Source: Eubacteriaceae bacterium (GTDB taxonomy: Bacteria; Bacillota; Clostridia; Eubacteriales; Anaerofustaceae). From it: 64,000 nucleotides of DNA. The first letter of the stretch is position 1, and each line of letters opens with the position of its first letter. The notes beneath the pieces were generated by a model. It saw nothing but the letters and a program-made list of their open reading frames with translations, had not been told where the DNA came from and made no database searches. The stretch spans positions 1 to 64,000 of the forward strand of contig WRIY01000010.1 in the NCBI GenBank assembly GCA_009782515.1, written 5' to 3'. Shown here piece after piece: positions 34,824 through 44,966 of the stretch. Both the position numbers and the translations under genes were made by a program.

Positions 34824-35372
34824 ATGAATAACTATATTAATGCTGCAAGAACTATGGAAGACATGATGCTGGAGCTCATGGAGCAAGGCTTTGCAGTCCC
34901 GGAGCATGTGCTTGAGGACTTAAAAACCGGGCGCACCCTGGCCCGGATAGCCCAGAGGCTGCCTGAAGAGGACGAAGATGATGCCGGCACAATCCAGCGG
35001 GCTCTGTTTGCCCTTCAGAATGTAGAGATGAACCTTCTCTCTCTTGCCGAAATGCTGGTTGGGCTGGAGTATGCAGAAAACTGGCAGAAAAAGATTGCTG
35101 ACGCTTTTAGCCGAGAAGGCGAAGATGAAGAGGAAGCGATTGCAACAGTAACTGCTTCGAAGTTCCTCCAAGGCGTGCCAAAGAGCGAGCACTGGGTTCG
35201 CATAAAAGCTTCTGAACTTGAAGGCATCACTAACCTGAATGAACTGCTTGATAGATTTATGCTAACGGCTAAGCAGCAAGATGACGGATTCATCCTTATT
35301 TACGGCAAGAAGGAAGTTGTATCCGAATTCTTAAAAGAAGTTCGCCGAATAGCGGGAAAGATGGGATCATAA
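34824..35372 (+). CDS. Small conserved protein of unknown role, DUF2096-like
   Basis: 182-residue soluble acidic protein. The N-terminal part (EDMMLELMEQGFAVPEHVLEDLKTGRTLARI) is helical and resembles the archaeal DUF2096 pattern; the end (GFILIYGKKEVVSEFLKEVRRI) looks like a small alpha/beta domain. No Cys cluster or cofactor motif. AAGGAGG favours ATG 34824 over 34821. It overlaps the next gene by one base (TAATG), so it is tightly coupled to the complex; a scaffold or maturation role is a guess. Confidence 0.55.
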   Translation: MNNYINAARTMEDMMLELMEQGFAVPEHVLEDLKTGRTLARIAQRLPEEDEDDAGTIQRALFALQNVEMNLLSLAEMLVGLEYAENWQKKIADAFSREGEDEEEAIATVTASKFLQGVPKSEHWVRIKASELEGITNLNELLDRFMLTAKQQDDGFILIYGKKEVVSEFLKEVRRIAGKMGS

Positions 35373-36853
35373 TGCAACAATTAGGAACACAGAAGGTGGG
35401 CAATAAGGGCACATTCACGGTCGATCCTGAATTTAAGCACAAGCTTAAGGACAAGCTTAGTGGCGAATCGCTTAAATTTTGCTACCAATGCGGCACATGC
35501 ACCGCTGCCTGCCCCATCTCAAAATTAATTGATATCTACAAACCAAATAAGCTCCTCGAGCTGGCTAAGACCGGCATCAGAAACATGGTTGCCTCAAATG
35601 CATTCCTTTTCTGCTGCGCATGCACCCTTTGCACAAAAAATTGCCCGCAGGGCGTTGAAGTGCATGAGATCATGGAAGGCCTTAAAATGCTTGCGCCTGA
35701 TGACGAAAATGCAAAAGAATTTGTCACAAGCGGCGTCTTTGAGGACACTGTAGTTGGCTTGGCTGAGAATATGCCTCTTCCGGTTTCATATTCTTGGATC
35801 TGCATGAGGCCGGCTGATGACGACACAAAAGACAGCGAGTTTAGCGCTTCTATCAGAAATGCCCTTAAGAGCGCGCTTGGCCGCATTTCAGCTGAGGCGC
35901 AGCCTTTAGCAGAGAACGCAGCCAAAGTTGCAGTCATAGGATCAGGGCCGGCAGGGCTTAGCGCAGCATTCGACCTTGCCAAAGCAGGGTTGGCTGTAAC
36001 GATTTTTGAGGCTCTTCCTGAAGCCGGCGGAATGCTGAGGGCGGGCATACCGAAGTACCGCTTGCCTAAAGACATCATTGAAGCCGAAATCGAGAATGTA
36101 AGGGCTATGGGCGTTGAGATCAAGCTGAATGCTTTCGTCAGCGAGAGCGATTTTGAAGCAATGGCTTCAAGCGGAGAGTATGCAGCGATATTCATTTCCT
36201 CAGGCGCTTCACTGGGCCGCTTGCCCAGAATCGAAGGCGAGAGCCTGCCTGGCGCCGTAACAGCGCTTGACTTCCTCAGAGACTACAACATCACCGGCAA
36301 TGCAACAGTTGGCAAGAAGGTTGTTGTTGTCGGAGGCGGCAACGTTGCTATGGATGCTGCCGGCGCAGCCCTCAGAAGCGGCGCTGAGTCAGTTGAGCTT
36401 TTCTGCCTGGAGTCAAGGGAAACCATGCCAGCCCATGAATGGGAAATCCTTGATACCGCCCATGACGGAGTAAGCATTAACCCGCAGTGGGGGCCAAGGC
36501 AAGTGCTCAGCGAGGACGGAAAGATTACCGGGGTAGAATTCATCTTCTGCAAGTCAACACTGGACGAAAACGGAAGGTTCAGCCCTGTATACGATGAAAA
36601 CAAAACACAGGTAATTGAAGCTGACACTGTTATTTTCGCTATTGGGCAAGCCCCTGACGTAAGCTACCTTGGAAACAGCGTGGGAATTTTCCGCGGAGCT
36701 GTTACAGTAGATGCCCTTACCAAGCAAACAAACAAGAGCGGAATATTCGCAGGCGGAGACGCTGTAACAGGAACGGCTACATTTATAGAAGCCGTCGCTG
36801 ATGGCAAAACGGCAGCTGATTCTATAATTTCATTCATAGACGGCAGCCTGTGA
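35372..36853 (+). CDS. HdrC-GltD fusion: Fe-S plus FAD/NAD(P) oxidoreductase
   Basis: 493 residues. The N-terminus is HdrC-like with two [4Fe-4S] groups: Cys37, 40, 43, 47 and Cys81/82, 84, 87, 91 (CYQCGTCTAACP, CCACTLCTKNCP). The rest is a GltD/NfnB-type flavoprotein with FAD-binding VIGSGPAGLSAAFDLAKAG and NAD(P)-binding VVVGGGNVAMDAAGAALRSG, ending GIFAGGDAVTGTATFIEAV. It would connect the complex to NAD(P)H. HdrC is normally a separate protein. No ribosome site; coupled to the gene before. Confidence 0.85.
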   Translation: MQQLGTQKVGNKGTFTVDPEFKHKLKDKLSGESLKFCYQCGTCTAACPISKLIDIYKPNKLLELAKTGIRNMVASNAFLFCCACTLCTKNCPQGVEVHEIMEGLKMLAPDDENAKEFVTSGVFEDTVVGLAENMPLPVSYSWICMRPADDDTKDSEFSASIRNALKSALGRISAEAQPLAENAAKVAVIGSGPAGLSAAFDLAKAGLAVTIFEALPEAGGMLRAGIPKYRLPKDIIEAEIENVRAMGVEIKLNAFVSESDFEAMASSGEYAAIFISSGASLGRLPRIEGESLPGAVTALDFLRDYNITGNATVGKKVVVVGGGNVAMDAAGAALRSGAESVELFCLESRETMPAHEWEILDTAHDGVSINPQWGPRQVLSEDGKITGVEFIFCKSTLDENGRFSPVYDENKTQVIEADTVIFAIGQAPDVSYLGNSVGIFRGAVTVDALTKQTNKSGIFAGGDAVTGTATFIEAVADGKTAADSIISFIDGSL

Positions 36854-36937
36854 CCGTCTTGTGCAAAGCCGGCTAACTCGAATAAGGCAAACGCCTGGCT
36901 GGCTTTCTCGCAGAATATTCGAAAGGGTGAGCTAAAA

Positions 36938-37813
36938 TTGGCCATTAAATATTACAAGAAAGAAGAAGACGGCAAGTTAGAAGTTGGCCTCAACTTATAC
37001 ACAAAGCGCTTTTTGCTAACTGTCGACAGAGAGCTCTGCAAAGGCTGCGAGCTCTGCAAGCTTGCTTGCCCGACAGGCTGCATTTCAAGCGTCGAAACTG
37101 CCGACAGCCCGGACGGAAAAGCACAAGCCTGCACTATAGACATTTATGAAAACAGGTGCGACTACCACGGCATATGCGCTGTTGTCTGCCCGTTTAACGC
37201 AATAAAGATAACTCTCAATGGCGAAGAATCGCTTCCTTCAATAGACAAAGAGGCGTTTCCTGAGCTGATACGCGATTTTACAGCTGATGTGTCTAAGTGC
37301 GAAGTAGGGTGCAAAGAGTGCGAAGAGGCATGCACTCTGGATATAATAAAAGTAAAGCCTAGGACAGAAAGCTCTGAAGCAGAGGTTGATGTTGAGATAG
37401 ACAAATGCTGCGGGTGCAGAAAATGCTACAGCGCATGCCCTACTGATGCAATCAGAGTGACAAAGTTTATTGAAGGCTCAACGCGCATAAACCAGGCTGC
37501 GTGCCCTGAAAACTGCAGCAGGTGCGCTGATGTATGCCCTGTAAGCGCAATACAAATGCAAGACGGCAAAGCAGTGCCTATCGAGCGCGACTGCATATAC
37601 TGCGGCGCCTGCAAGCTTGTTTGCCCGGCTGAAGGGGCCCTGACAGTTGAAAGAACTGCAGTATACCATACTCCGATTGTTTCAGGAGCCTGGTATAAGG
37701 GGCTTGAAAAGCTGACATCTGCAAAAGGCGTTGCGCGAGAGATTACAGCCGAACGCATAAAGAAAACGCGTGAGGCTATAATGAGCCTGAATGTGCCGAA
37801 GGTGGGTGAATAA
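36938..37813 (+). CDS. Polyferredoxin
   Basis: 291 residues with six Cys groups for [4Fe-4S] clusters (CKGCELCKLACP, CDYHGICAVVCP, CEVGCKECEEAC, CCGCRKCYSACP, CPENCSRCADVCP, CIYCGACKLVCP). An electron wire, perhaps the ferredoxin-docking partner of the complex. Starts at TTG after GAAAGGGTGAG; the 85-base gap after the HdrC-GltD gene has no terminator. Confidence 0.85.
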   Translation: MAIKYYKKEEDGKLEVGLNLYTKRFLLTVDRELCKGCELCKLACPTGCISSVETADSPDGKAQACTIDIYENRCDYHGICAVVCPFNAIKITLNGEESLPSIDKEAFPELIRDFTADVSKCEVGCKECEEACTLDIIKVKPRTESSEAEVDVEIDKCCGCRKCYSACPTDAIRVTKFIEGSTRINQAACPENCSRCADVCPVSAIQMQDGKAVPIERDCIYCGACKLVCPAEGALTVERTAVYHTPIVSGAWYKGLEKLTSAKGVAREITAERIKKTREAIMSLNVPKVGE

Positions 37814-37814
37814 A

Positions 37815-40283
37815 ATGTCAGAACTAAAAGTAGTAGATATTAGCAATTTCCCTGAGGGCGAAGAGCCAAGAATCGGCGTATTCGTTTGCTACTGTGGACT
37901 AAACATTGCTGGAACTGTTGAAATAGCAGATCTTGTTGAATTTTCAAAAACTCAGCCAAATGTTGTATGCGTTGTAGAAAACCGCTACACATGCGCAGAC
38001 CCCGGCCAAAAAGAAATCAAGGACGCTATTGAAAAGTACAACCTTAACCGCGTTGTTGTCGCAGCATGCTCGCCTAAGATGCATGAGCCAACATTCAGAA
38101 AGTGCGTTGAGGAAGCCGGGCTCAACCCATTCCTGTTTGAGCAGGCCAACATTCGCGAAATGTGCTCTTGGTGCCACCCCGGCAATAAGCCGGAATCAAC
38201 AGACAAAGCCAAAGAAATCATTTTGATGTCACTGGCCAAAGTGCGCCTGCTTAAGCCGCTCACTCGCTTTGAATTCCCGGTAACAAACCGCGCCCTCGTA
38301 ATCGGCGGCGGCATTGCCGGCATTTACGCCGCTCTTGACATGGCAGACATGGGCTACCAGGTATACCTTGTCGAGCGCGATGAGAGCATTGGCGGCCACA
38401 TGGCCCAGCTTGACAAAACCTTCCCGACCCTTGACTGCTCTATCTGCATTGAAGGGCCAAAAATGGTTGAGGCGGCCCGCAACCCGAACATTGAGGTTAT
38501 AGCATTTGCGGATGTTGTCAATGTAGACGGGTTTGTAGGCAACTTTAAGGTAACAATTAAGAAAAAGCCGAGGTATGTCAAGCAGAAAAACTGCACTGGA
38601 TGCGGCGAGTGCGCTGACGTATGCCCGGTTGAATACCCCAACAAGTGGGAGATGAACCTGGGCACAAGAAAAGCAATATCAGTGCCATTCCCGCAAGCCG
38701 TTCCTCTTGTATTCTCAATCGACAAAGAGCACTGCATCGAATGCTATAAGTGCGTTGAGCGCTGCGGAAGCCGCAGGGCTATCGATTTTGAAATGGAAGA
38801 AGAGATGATCGACATCGAAGTAGGGACAATTACTGTTGCTACAGGCTTTGATGTATACGAGCCATATGATGATGCCCGCTATGGCTACGGCGTATATCCA
38901 AACGTCGTTACAGCTATGGAAGCTGAGAGGCTTATAAACGCAGCCGGCCCGACAGGCGGCGAAGTTATTCGCTCCTCAGACGGCCACCATCCGCATTCTG
39001 TTGCAATTTTGCAATGCATTGGCTCAAGGGATATAAACAAGTTCGAGTACTGTTCAGGCTTCTGCTGCATGTATGCAATTAAGGAGGCAATCCTTATAAA
39101 AGAGCATGAGCCTGATACCGAAATATATATTGTCTACATGGACATGCGCACGAACTTTAAGGGATTTGAAGAGTTCTACAGGAGAGCCAGGGAGCTCGGG
39201 ATTACATTCCTAAGAGGAAATGCGCTTCAAATCCTGGAGGACAAGAACAACGATCTGATAATTAAGCTTGAAGACACTATGCTCGGGGAGACTGTTGACC
39301 TGAGGGCTGAAATGGTAATTCTAAGCACAGCCGGAATGCCAACAGCAGGCACGGACGAGCTTGCCCGCATCCTGCACGTAACCCGCGGGACTGACGGCTT
39401 CTTCCTTGAGAACCATCCAAAGCTTAAGCCAATAGACGCCCCTGTTGACGGCATATACTATGCCGGCGCTTGCCAGGGCCTCAAAGATATACCTTACAGC
39501 GTTTCGCAAGGAAGCGGAACTGCCGGAAGGGCAGCAACAATCCTCTCAAAGGACAAGGTGCAGATCGAGCCGATTGTTGCAGTGGTAGACCCGGAAAAAT
39601 GCAAGCACGCCACATCAAACTGCAAGACCTGCCAGAATGTGTGCCCATATGGCTCACCAACAGGCGCTGATGACCAGCCAATAACCATTAACCCGGCAAC
39701 CTGCCACGGCTGCGGCACATGTGTTGCTGACTGCCCATGGGATGCTATTGATCAGCAGCACTTCACCGATGAGCAGATATACGCCCAGATAAGGGCAGCG
39801 CTTGCTGAAAACCCTGAAGAAAAAATAATGGGCTTCCTGTGCAACTGGTGCTGCTACTCAGGCGCTGACCTTGCCGGTACAAGCCGCTTCTCATACCCGA
39901 CCCGCATACGCGTAATCCGCGTTATGTGCTCAGGCAGGGTTGACAGAGACTTTGTCTACGAAGCGCTAAGGCTTGGCGCTGGCGCAGTGTTTGTAGGGGC
40001 TTGCCACTTGCCAACAGACTGCCACTACATCTCAGGAAATGTCTGGATGAAGAAGCGCATGGAAGCGCTCCAAAAGAGCCTCGTAAAAGATGGCATGACA
40101 GAAGAGCGTTTGCGCATAGCGTATGTATCAGCTGCTGAAGGCTTGATATATGCCAACATTATGAAAGACATGGACAAGATGATAACAAATCTTGGCATTG
40201 ACAAGATAAGGGAAGAAAACGAGAAGCTAAGGCCGAAGTTTGAAAAAACCCTGTCAAGAAAAGGCATCATACCTGTGCTGTAA
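37815..40283 (+). CDS. hdrA: HdrA-MvhD fusion flavoprotein
   Basis: 822 residues. HdrA part: CxCG-type RIGVFVCYCGLN, FAD-binding ALVIGGGIAGIYAALDMADMG (about 159), Fe-S groups CTGCGECADVCP (259) and CIECYKCVERCG (306), and CKTCQNVCP (602), CHGCGTCVADCP (629). The last 140 residues are an MvhD domain (CNWCCYSGADLAG, VMCSGRVD, GACHLPTDCHY) with a [2Fe-2S]-type set. HdrA FAD bifurcates electrons in known complexes. No HdrB (disulphide-reducing subunit) is in the cluster. AAGGTGGG favours ATG 37815. Confidence 0.92.
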   Translation: MSELKVVDISNFPEGEEPRIGVFVCYCGLNIAGTVEIADLVEFSKTQPNVVCVVENRYTCADPGQKEIKDAIEKYNLNRVVVAACSPKMHEPTFRKCVEEAGLNPFLFEQANIREMCSWCHPGNKPESTDKAKEIILMSLAKVRLLKPLTRFEFPVTNRALVIGGGIAGIYAALDMADMGYQVYLVERDESIGGHMAQLDKTFPTLDCSICIEGPKMVEAARNPNIEVIAFADVVNVDGFVGNFKVTIKKKPRYVKQKNCTGCGECADVCPVEYPNKWEMNLGTRKAISVPFPQAVPLVFSIDKEHCIECYKCVERCGSRRAIDFEMEEEMIDIEVGTITVATGFDVYEPYDDARYGYGVYPNVVTAMEAERLINAAGPTGGEVIRSSDGHHPHSVAILQCIGSRDINKFEYCSGFCCMYAIKEAILIKEHEPDTEIYIVYMDMRTNFKGFEEFYRRARELGITFLRGNALQILEDKNNDLIIKLEDTMLGETVDLRAEMVILSTAGMPTAGTDELARILHVTRGTDGFFLENHPKLKPIDAPVDGIYYAGACQGLKDIPYSVSQGSGTAGRAATILSKDKVQIEPIVAVVDPEKCKHATSNCKTCQNVCPYGSPTGADDQPITINPATCHGCGTCVADCPWDAIDQQHFTDEQIYAQIRAALAENPEEKIMGFLCNWCCYSGADLAGTSRFSYPTRIRVIRVMCSGRVDRDFVYEALRLGAGAVFVGACHLPTDCHYISGNVWMKKRMEALQKSLVKDGMTEERLRIAYVSAAEGLIYANIMKDMDKMITNLGIDKIREENEKLRPKFEKTLSRKGIIPVL

Positions 40284-40320
40284 AGCACAGCGGGATGCTT
40301 TGCCAGGCTAACAGGCGAAT

Positions 40321-40361
40321 ACGGGCTATATGCTGAGAAAAAGAAGCATAAAGCCCGTTTT
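40321..40361 (+). terminator. Terminator of the AOR-Hdr operon
   Basis: ACGGGCT/AGCCCGT outer stem with ATGCT/AGCAT inner stem, then TTT. It separates the complex from gap. Confidence 0.7.
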
Positions 40362-40405
40362 GCATAGTATTTTAGAAGAAATTTTCGCAAGTAAGCCAAA
40401 ACTAA

Positions 40406-41455
<1,050 letters not shown>

Positions 41456-41482
41456 AACGAATAAGATATAAGTCAATAGGAT

Positions 41483-41508
41483 AAGGCGCCTTATGGTGCC
41501 TTTCTATT
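41483..41508 (+). terminator. Attenuator-like hairpin between gap and pgk
   Basis: AAGGCGCC-TTAT-GGTGCCTT, eight pairs with one G-T, followed by TCTATT, a weak T tract that would only partly stop transcription. Confidence 0.5.
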
Positions 41509-41530
41509 AATTGGCTCAAGGAGGCTAATT

Positions 41531-42742
41531 ATGAACTATAAAAAGAAAACACTAAGCGATATAGATTTTAGCGGAAAGAAAGTGCTGATCCGCTGCGATT
41601 TCAACGTGCCTCTGGCAAAGGGAACAAACGAGATTACAGACGACAACCGAATCGCTGCAACAGTGCCTACAATAAAGCGCTTGCTAAGCGAAGGCGCCGC
41701 TGTAATTGCATGCTCGCACTTGGGAAGGCCGGACGGGCAGTATTCAGAAAGCCTGTCGCTCGCGCCAGTTGCACAGCGGCTCTCTGAGCTGCTGGGCCTT
41801 AGCGTTAAGCTTATAGCTGCTGACACTTCAAGCGAGCCTGTCCAAATCGTAACTGATGAAGCTATAGCAGCCGCAGCCAGCCTGCAGCCAGGCGAGGTAA
41901 TGCTGCTGGAAAACACGCGCTTCACCCCTGAGGAAGAAGCCAACTCTGCCGAATTTGCCAAAAAGCTTGCAAGCCTTGCCGATGTATATGTCTCTGACGC
42001 TTTTGGGGCTGTGCATAGGGCGCATGCGTCAACTGCCGGAGTGGCAGCTTACCTGCCGGCAGTGTCCGGCCTGCTGCTTGAAAAAGAGCTTGAAGTGCTC
42101 GGCGGAGCCCTTGACGAGCCGAAACGCCCGTTTGTTGCTATACTTGGCGGCGCCAAAGTGTCTGATAAGCTCGGCGTAATCAACAACCTTATCGACAAAG
42201 TTGACACGCTCATAATCGGCGGCGCAATGGCCTATACATTTATTAAAGCCAACGGCTTCCCGATAGGAAATTCATTGTGCGAAGAGGCCATGATTGATGA
42301 CACTCTTGGCATGATGGCCAAAGCCAAAGAGAAGGGCGTTGATCTTATTTTGCCTACAGACCACTATGCTGCCGATTCAATAGGCGCAGAGCCTATTCTT
42401 GTCAGTGAGCCTGCAATACCTGACGGCTACATCGGCCTTGACATTGGCCCTGAAAGCTCAGCAAAATTTACTGAAATAATCAATGCTTCTGAAACTATAT
42501 TCTGGAACGGCCCTGTGGGCATGTTCGAGAACCCTCTGTATGCAGCCGGAACCAGGGCTGTAGCCGATGCTATGGCTGCATCTTCCGCTATTACGATAAT
42601 CGGCGGCGGAGACTCAGCAGCAGCTGTCGATGAATTCGGCCTAAGCGAAAAAATGAGCCATGTAAGCACCGGAGGCGGCTCATCGCTTGAGTTTATCGAA
42701 GGCAGGGAGCTTCCGGGCGTTGTCTGCCTGGAAGACAAGTAG
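41531..42742 (+). CDS. pgk: Phosphoglycerate kinase
   Basis: 403 residues. Produces ATP and 3-phosphoglycerate. RCDFNVPL, HLGRPDG, GGAKVSDKLGVI and GGGDSAAA are conserved. GGAGG precedes the ATG. Confidence 0.97.
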   Translation: MNYKKKTLSDIDFSGKKVLIRCDFNVPLAKGTNEITDDNRIAATVPTIKRLLSEGAAVIACSHLGRPDGQYSESLSLAPVAQRLSELLGLSVKLIAADTSSEPVQIVTDEAIAAAASLQPGEVMLLENTRFTPEEEANSAEFAKKLASLADVYVSDAFGAVHRAHASTAGVAAYLPAVSGLLLEKELEVLGGALDEPKRPFVAILGGAKVSDKLGVINNLIDKVDTLIIGGAMAYTFIKANGFPIGNSLCEEAMIDDTLGMMAKAKEKGVDLILPTDHYAADSIGAEPILVSEPAIPDGYIGLDIGPESSAKFTEIINASETIFWNGPVGMFENPLYAAGTRAVADAMAASSAITIIGGGDSAAAVDEFGLSEKMSHVSTGGGSSLEFIEGRELPGVVCLEDK

Positions 42743-42751
42743 CGCTAAAGA

Positions 42752-43474
42752 ATGGATTTTTCACGCTATGTGCGCCAGATGAACCTGGATGGCTTTGGCA
42801 TTGAAGGCCAGCGGCGCCTGTCATCAGCACAGATAGCTGTCATTGGAGCAGGCGGGCTTGGCTCGCCTGCTCTTTACTATCTTGTGTCGGCAGGCATTGG
42901 CTCAATTACAATCGTTGACAATGACGAAGTAAGCCTTACAAACCTCAACAGGCAGTTTTTGCACTTTGAAGATGACATAGGATTCGCTAAAGCAGAGTCA
43001 GCTGCAAATAAGCTTACACTATACAACTCACAAGTAAGCATTGCTGCGTGCATTGACTGGCTGGATGAAGCAAATGTCCATGAATATGTTGATGGCTACA
43101 GCGCTGTAGTGGCATGCGTTGACAATAAAAAAACCCGCTATCTGTTAAACAGCGCTTGCGTTCAGGCAAACGTGCCGTTCTTTGATGCAGGAATAGATGG
43201 CTTTGACGGCTATACTCTAACGGTGCTGCCCGGCTTAACAGCCTGCTACAAATGCATCTTTCCAAACGAGCCGGCTTCGAGCGGCACCTCGCCAAGCGTG
43301 CTTGGCGCAACAGCAGGCGCTGTAGGCTCGATACAGGCAATGCAGGTTATTAAGCATTTAGCAGGCCTGGACATCAACTCATACTTTCACTATATTGATC
43401 TGGTAGACTACAGAATAACAAATATACATGCACAGCGCGATCCGGCATGCCCTGTATGCGCAGGCAATGCTTAG
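42752..43474 (+). CDS. MoeB/ThiF-family adenylyltransferase
   Basis: 240 residues. Activates the C-terminal Gly of a small sulphur carrier (MoaD in molybdopterin or ThiS in thiamine synthesis) by adenylylation. GAGGLGSPALYYL is the ATP-binding loop; LNRQFLH and VDNKKTRYLLN are typical; Zn pairs are CYKC and CPVC. It starts nine bases after pgk. With a tungstopterin enzyme nearby a MoeB role is attractive, but no MoaD or ThiS is adjacent. Confidence 0.8.
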   Translation: MDFSRYVRQMNLDGFGIEGQRRLSSAQIAVIGAGGLGSPALYYLVSAGIGSITIVDNDEVSLTNLNRQFLHFEDDIGFAKAESAANKLTLYNSQVSIAACIDWLDEANVHEYVDGYSAVVACVDNKKTRYLLNSACVQANVPFFDAGIDGFDGYTLTVLPGLTACYKCIFPNEPASSGTSPSVLGATAGAVGSIQAMQVIKHLAGLDINSYFHYIDLVDYRITNIHAQRDPACPVCAGNA

Positions 43475-44535
43475 GCATTGCTTGGCAGAGCCAACTTTAA
43501 AGCGGCAATTAGCTGCTCATTCTCATTGTGCGCCTTTATTGCGACTCTGTAGAATTCATCTCCGAGATTGTTGTAATTCGAACAGCTTCTTATAAGAATG
43601 CCATGGCGCAGCATTCTTTCTTTTAAATCAGCAACTCCATTCGCTTTAAACAGTATGAAATTGGCAGACGGCTCAAACACTTTCAGGCCGAGCGCTGAGA
43701 GCTCACTGAGCAGCCATGGCCTTTCAGCGCTAAGCAGGCTTTTGGCGGCCTTTACATGAGCGCCCTCTCCCAAAGCTGCCAAACCGGCAGCTTGTGCAGG
43801 CTCTGACACGCTCCAAGCTTGTGCGCAGCGAACCAGCTTGTCCATAAATTCTGAGTCTGAGCAAAGGCAATACCCGATTCTCAGCCCTGCCACTGCCATG
43901 CTTTTGGTAAAAGCCCTGAGCAAAAGAAGGTGCGGGTTGCCTGCCAGAAAGCCTTCAAGGCCCTGCTCTTGGGTTGAGAGCTCTAAAAAGCACTCATCTA
44001 CAACAAGGCGGGTGCCCGTATCTTTTGCAGCAATAATTATCTTTTCAAGCAGGTTTGCATCTATTAACCTGCCTGTAGGATTGTTTGGGTTGCATAGATA
44101 GGCGATGTCATAGCCGGATTCAAGGCTTTTTAAATAGCTTTCGCCAAGATCAAAGCATTCCTCTTCAGCCAGGAGATGGTAGCTTATGCTGCACCCCGAT
44201 ACAGCCAAGGATTCCTCATAATCAGAAAACGTTGGAGCTGTCAGCAGCGCCGTTTTGGGCGCTTGGGCATATGCAATGCGATAGATTATGTCAGCAGCGC
44301 CGTTGCCGCAAAGGACATAACCCTTTTCAACGCCGTCTTTTTGGGCAATTCCTGCGCTAAGCTCCCTGCACAACGGATCAGGGTAGAGCATATAGTCTGC
44401 GTTTGCAGCTGCATTCCTGACTGATTGCGGAATGCCCAGAGGGTTTATATTTACAGAGAAGTCGAGCACCCTGCCCCCGTATACTGACTCAGCTGAAATA
44501 ATATCGCCGCCATGCACATTCTTTTGCATTTGCAT
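43471..44535 (-). CDS. CobD-like threonine-phosphate decarboxylase / HisC-type aminotransferase
   Basis: 354-residue fold-type I PLP enzyme. HGGDI...LDFSVNINPLGIP at the start is characteristic of CobD (cobalamin side-chain synthesis); YLCNPNNPTG and RAFTKSMAVAGLRIGY (Schiff-base Lys) are shared with histidinol-phosphate aminotransferase. CobD is favoured because of its N-terminus. No other cobalamin gene is in the window. Overlaps the MoeB-like gene by four bases at the 3' ends. Confidence 0.7.
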   Translation of the reverse strand: MQMQKNVHGGDIISAESVYGGRVLDFSVNINPLGIPQSVRNAAANADYMLYPDPLCRELSAGIAQKDGVEKGYVLCGNGAADIIYRIAYAQAPKTALLTAPTFSDYEESLAVSGCSISYHLLAEEECFDLGESYLKSLESGYDIAYLCNPNNPTGRLIDANLLEKIIIAAKDTGTRLVVDECFLELSTQEQGLEGFLAGNPHLLLLRAFTKSMAVAGLRIGYCLCSDSEFMDKLVRCAQAWSVSEPAQAAGLAALGEGAHVKAAKSLLSAERPWLLSELSALGLKVFEPSANFILFKANGVADLKERMLRHGILIRSCSNYNNLGDEFYRVAIKAHNENEQLIAALKLALPSNA

Positions 44536-44966
44536 CTCCTAATTGCAGTTTTTTATATTATTGGCCTGCTTGCTTGGCGTGCACTGCAAAAAATCAAGCA
44601 AGGGAGCCGCCTAGAGCAAATAAAGAACCGCCTCATGGACAAGAGCGCGGTGTTTTTGTCGGTTTGGATACTTCAATGCGTGCCAAGTTGGCCCGAAGTG
44701 ATAATACCACAATTTGATGGCGAAATGAAAGGGGGAGTATTTGTCTGCCCCATGGGCCTTGCATAAGCAGGCCCTATTCTATATTCCGAAACGCGAAAAA
44801 GAGCAAAAAACAAATGGCCATGCCTCCTGCCAGCCATGCGCCAGATATTGCATACACGGCAACAGACGCGCAAAAACTTCTGATGAGCCGTGCAAGGCCG
44901 AACCAAACGATTCCGGTGGGCAAACACCCTTGCCGGCGGCCGCCTGAAGCAGGCTGCAATTCAGCT
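44536..44966. other. Intergenic region, one doubtful small membrane protein
   Basis: On the minus strand a 67-codon frame (44774-44977) starts inside the last codons of the MBL gene (ATGAGCTGTAA) and has two hydrophobic stretches ending CFLLFFAFRNIE. No ribosome site and no family match, so it is only a possibility. GGGCCTGC/GCAAGGCCC (about 44752-44771) may form a hairpin. No cobalamin riboswitch core was found upstream of the CobD-like gene. Confidence 0.35.

Noticed and set aside
44536-44966. Cobalamin riboswitch before the CobD-like gene
   Set aside because: No B12 box or core could be found on the minus strand.
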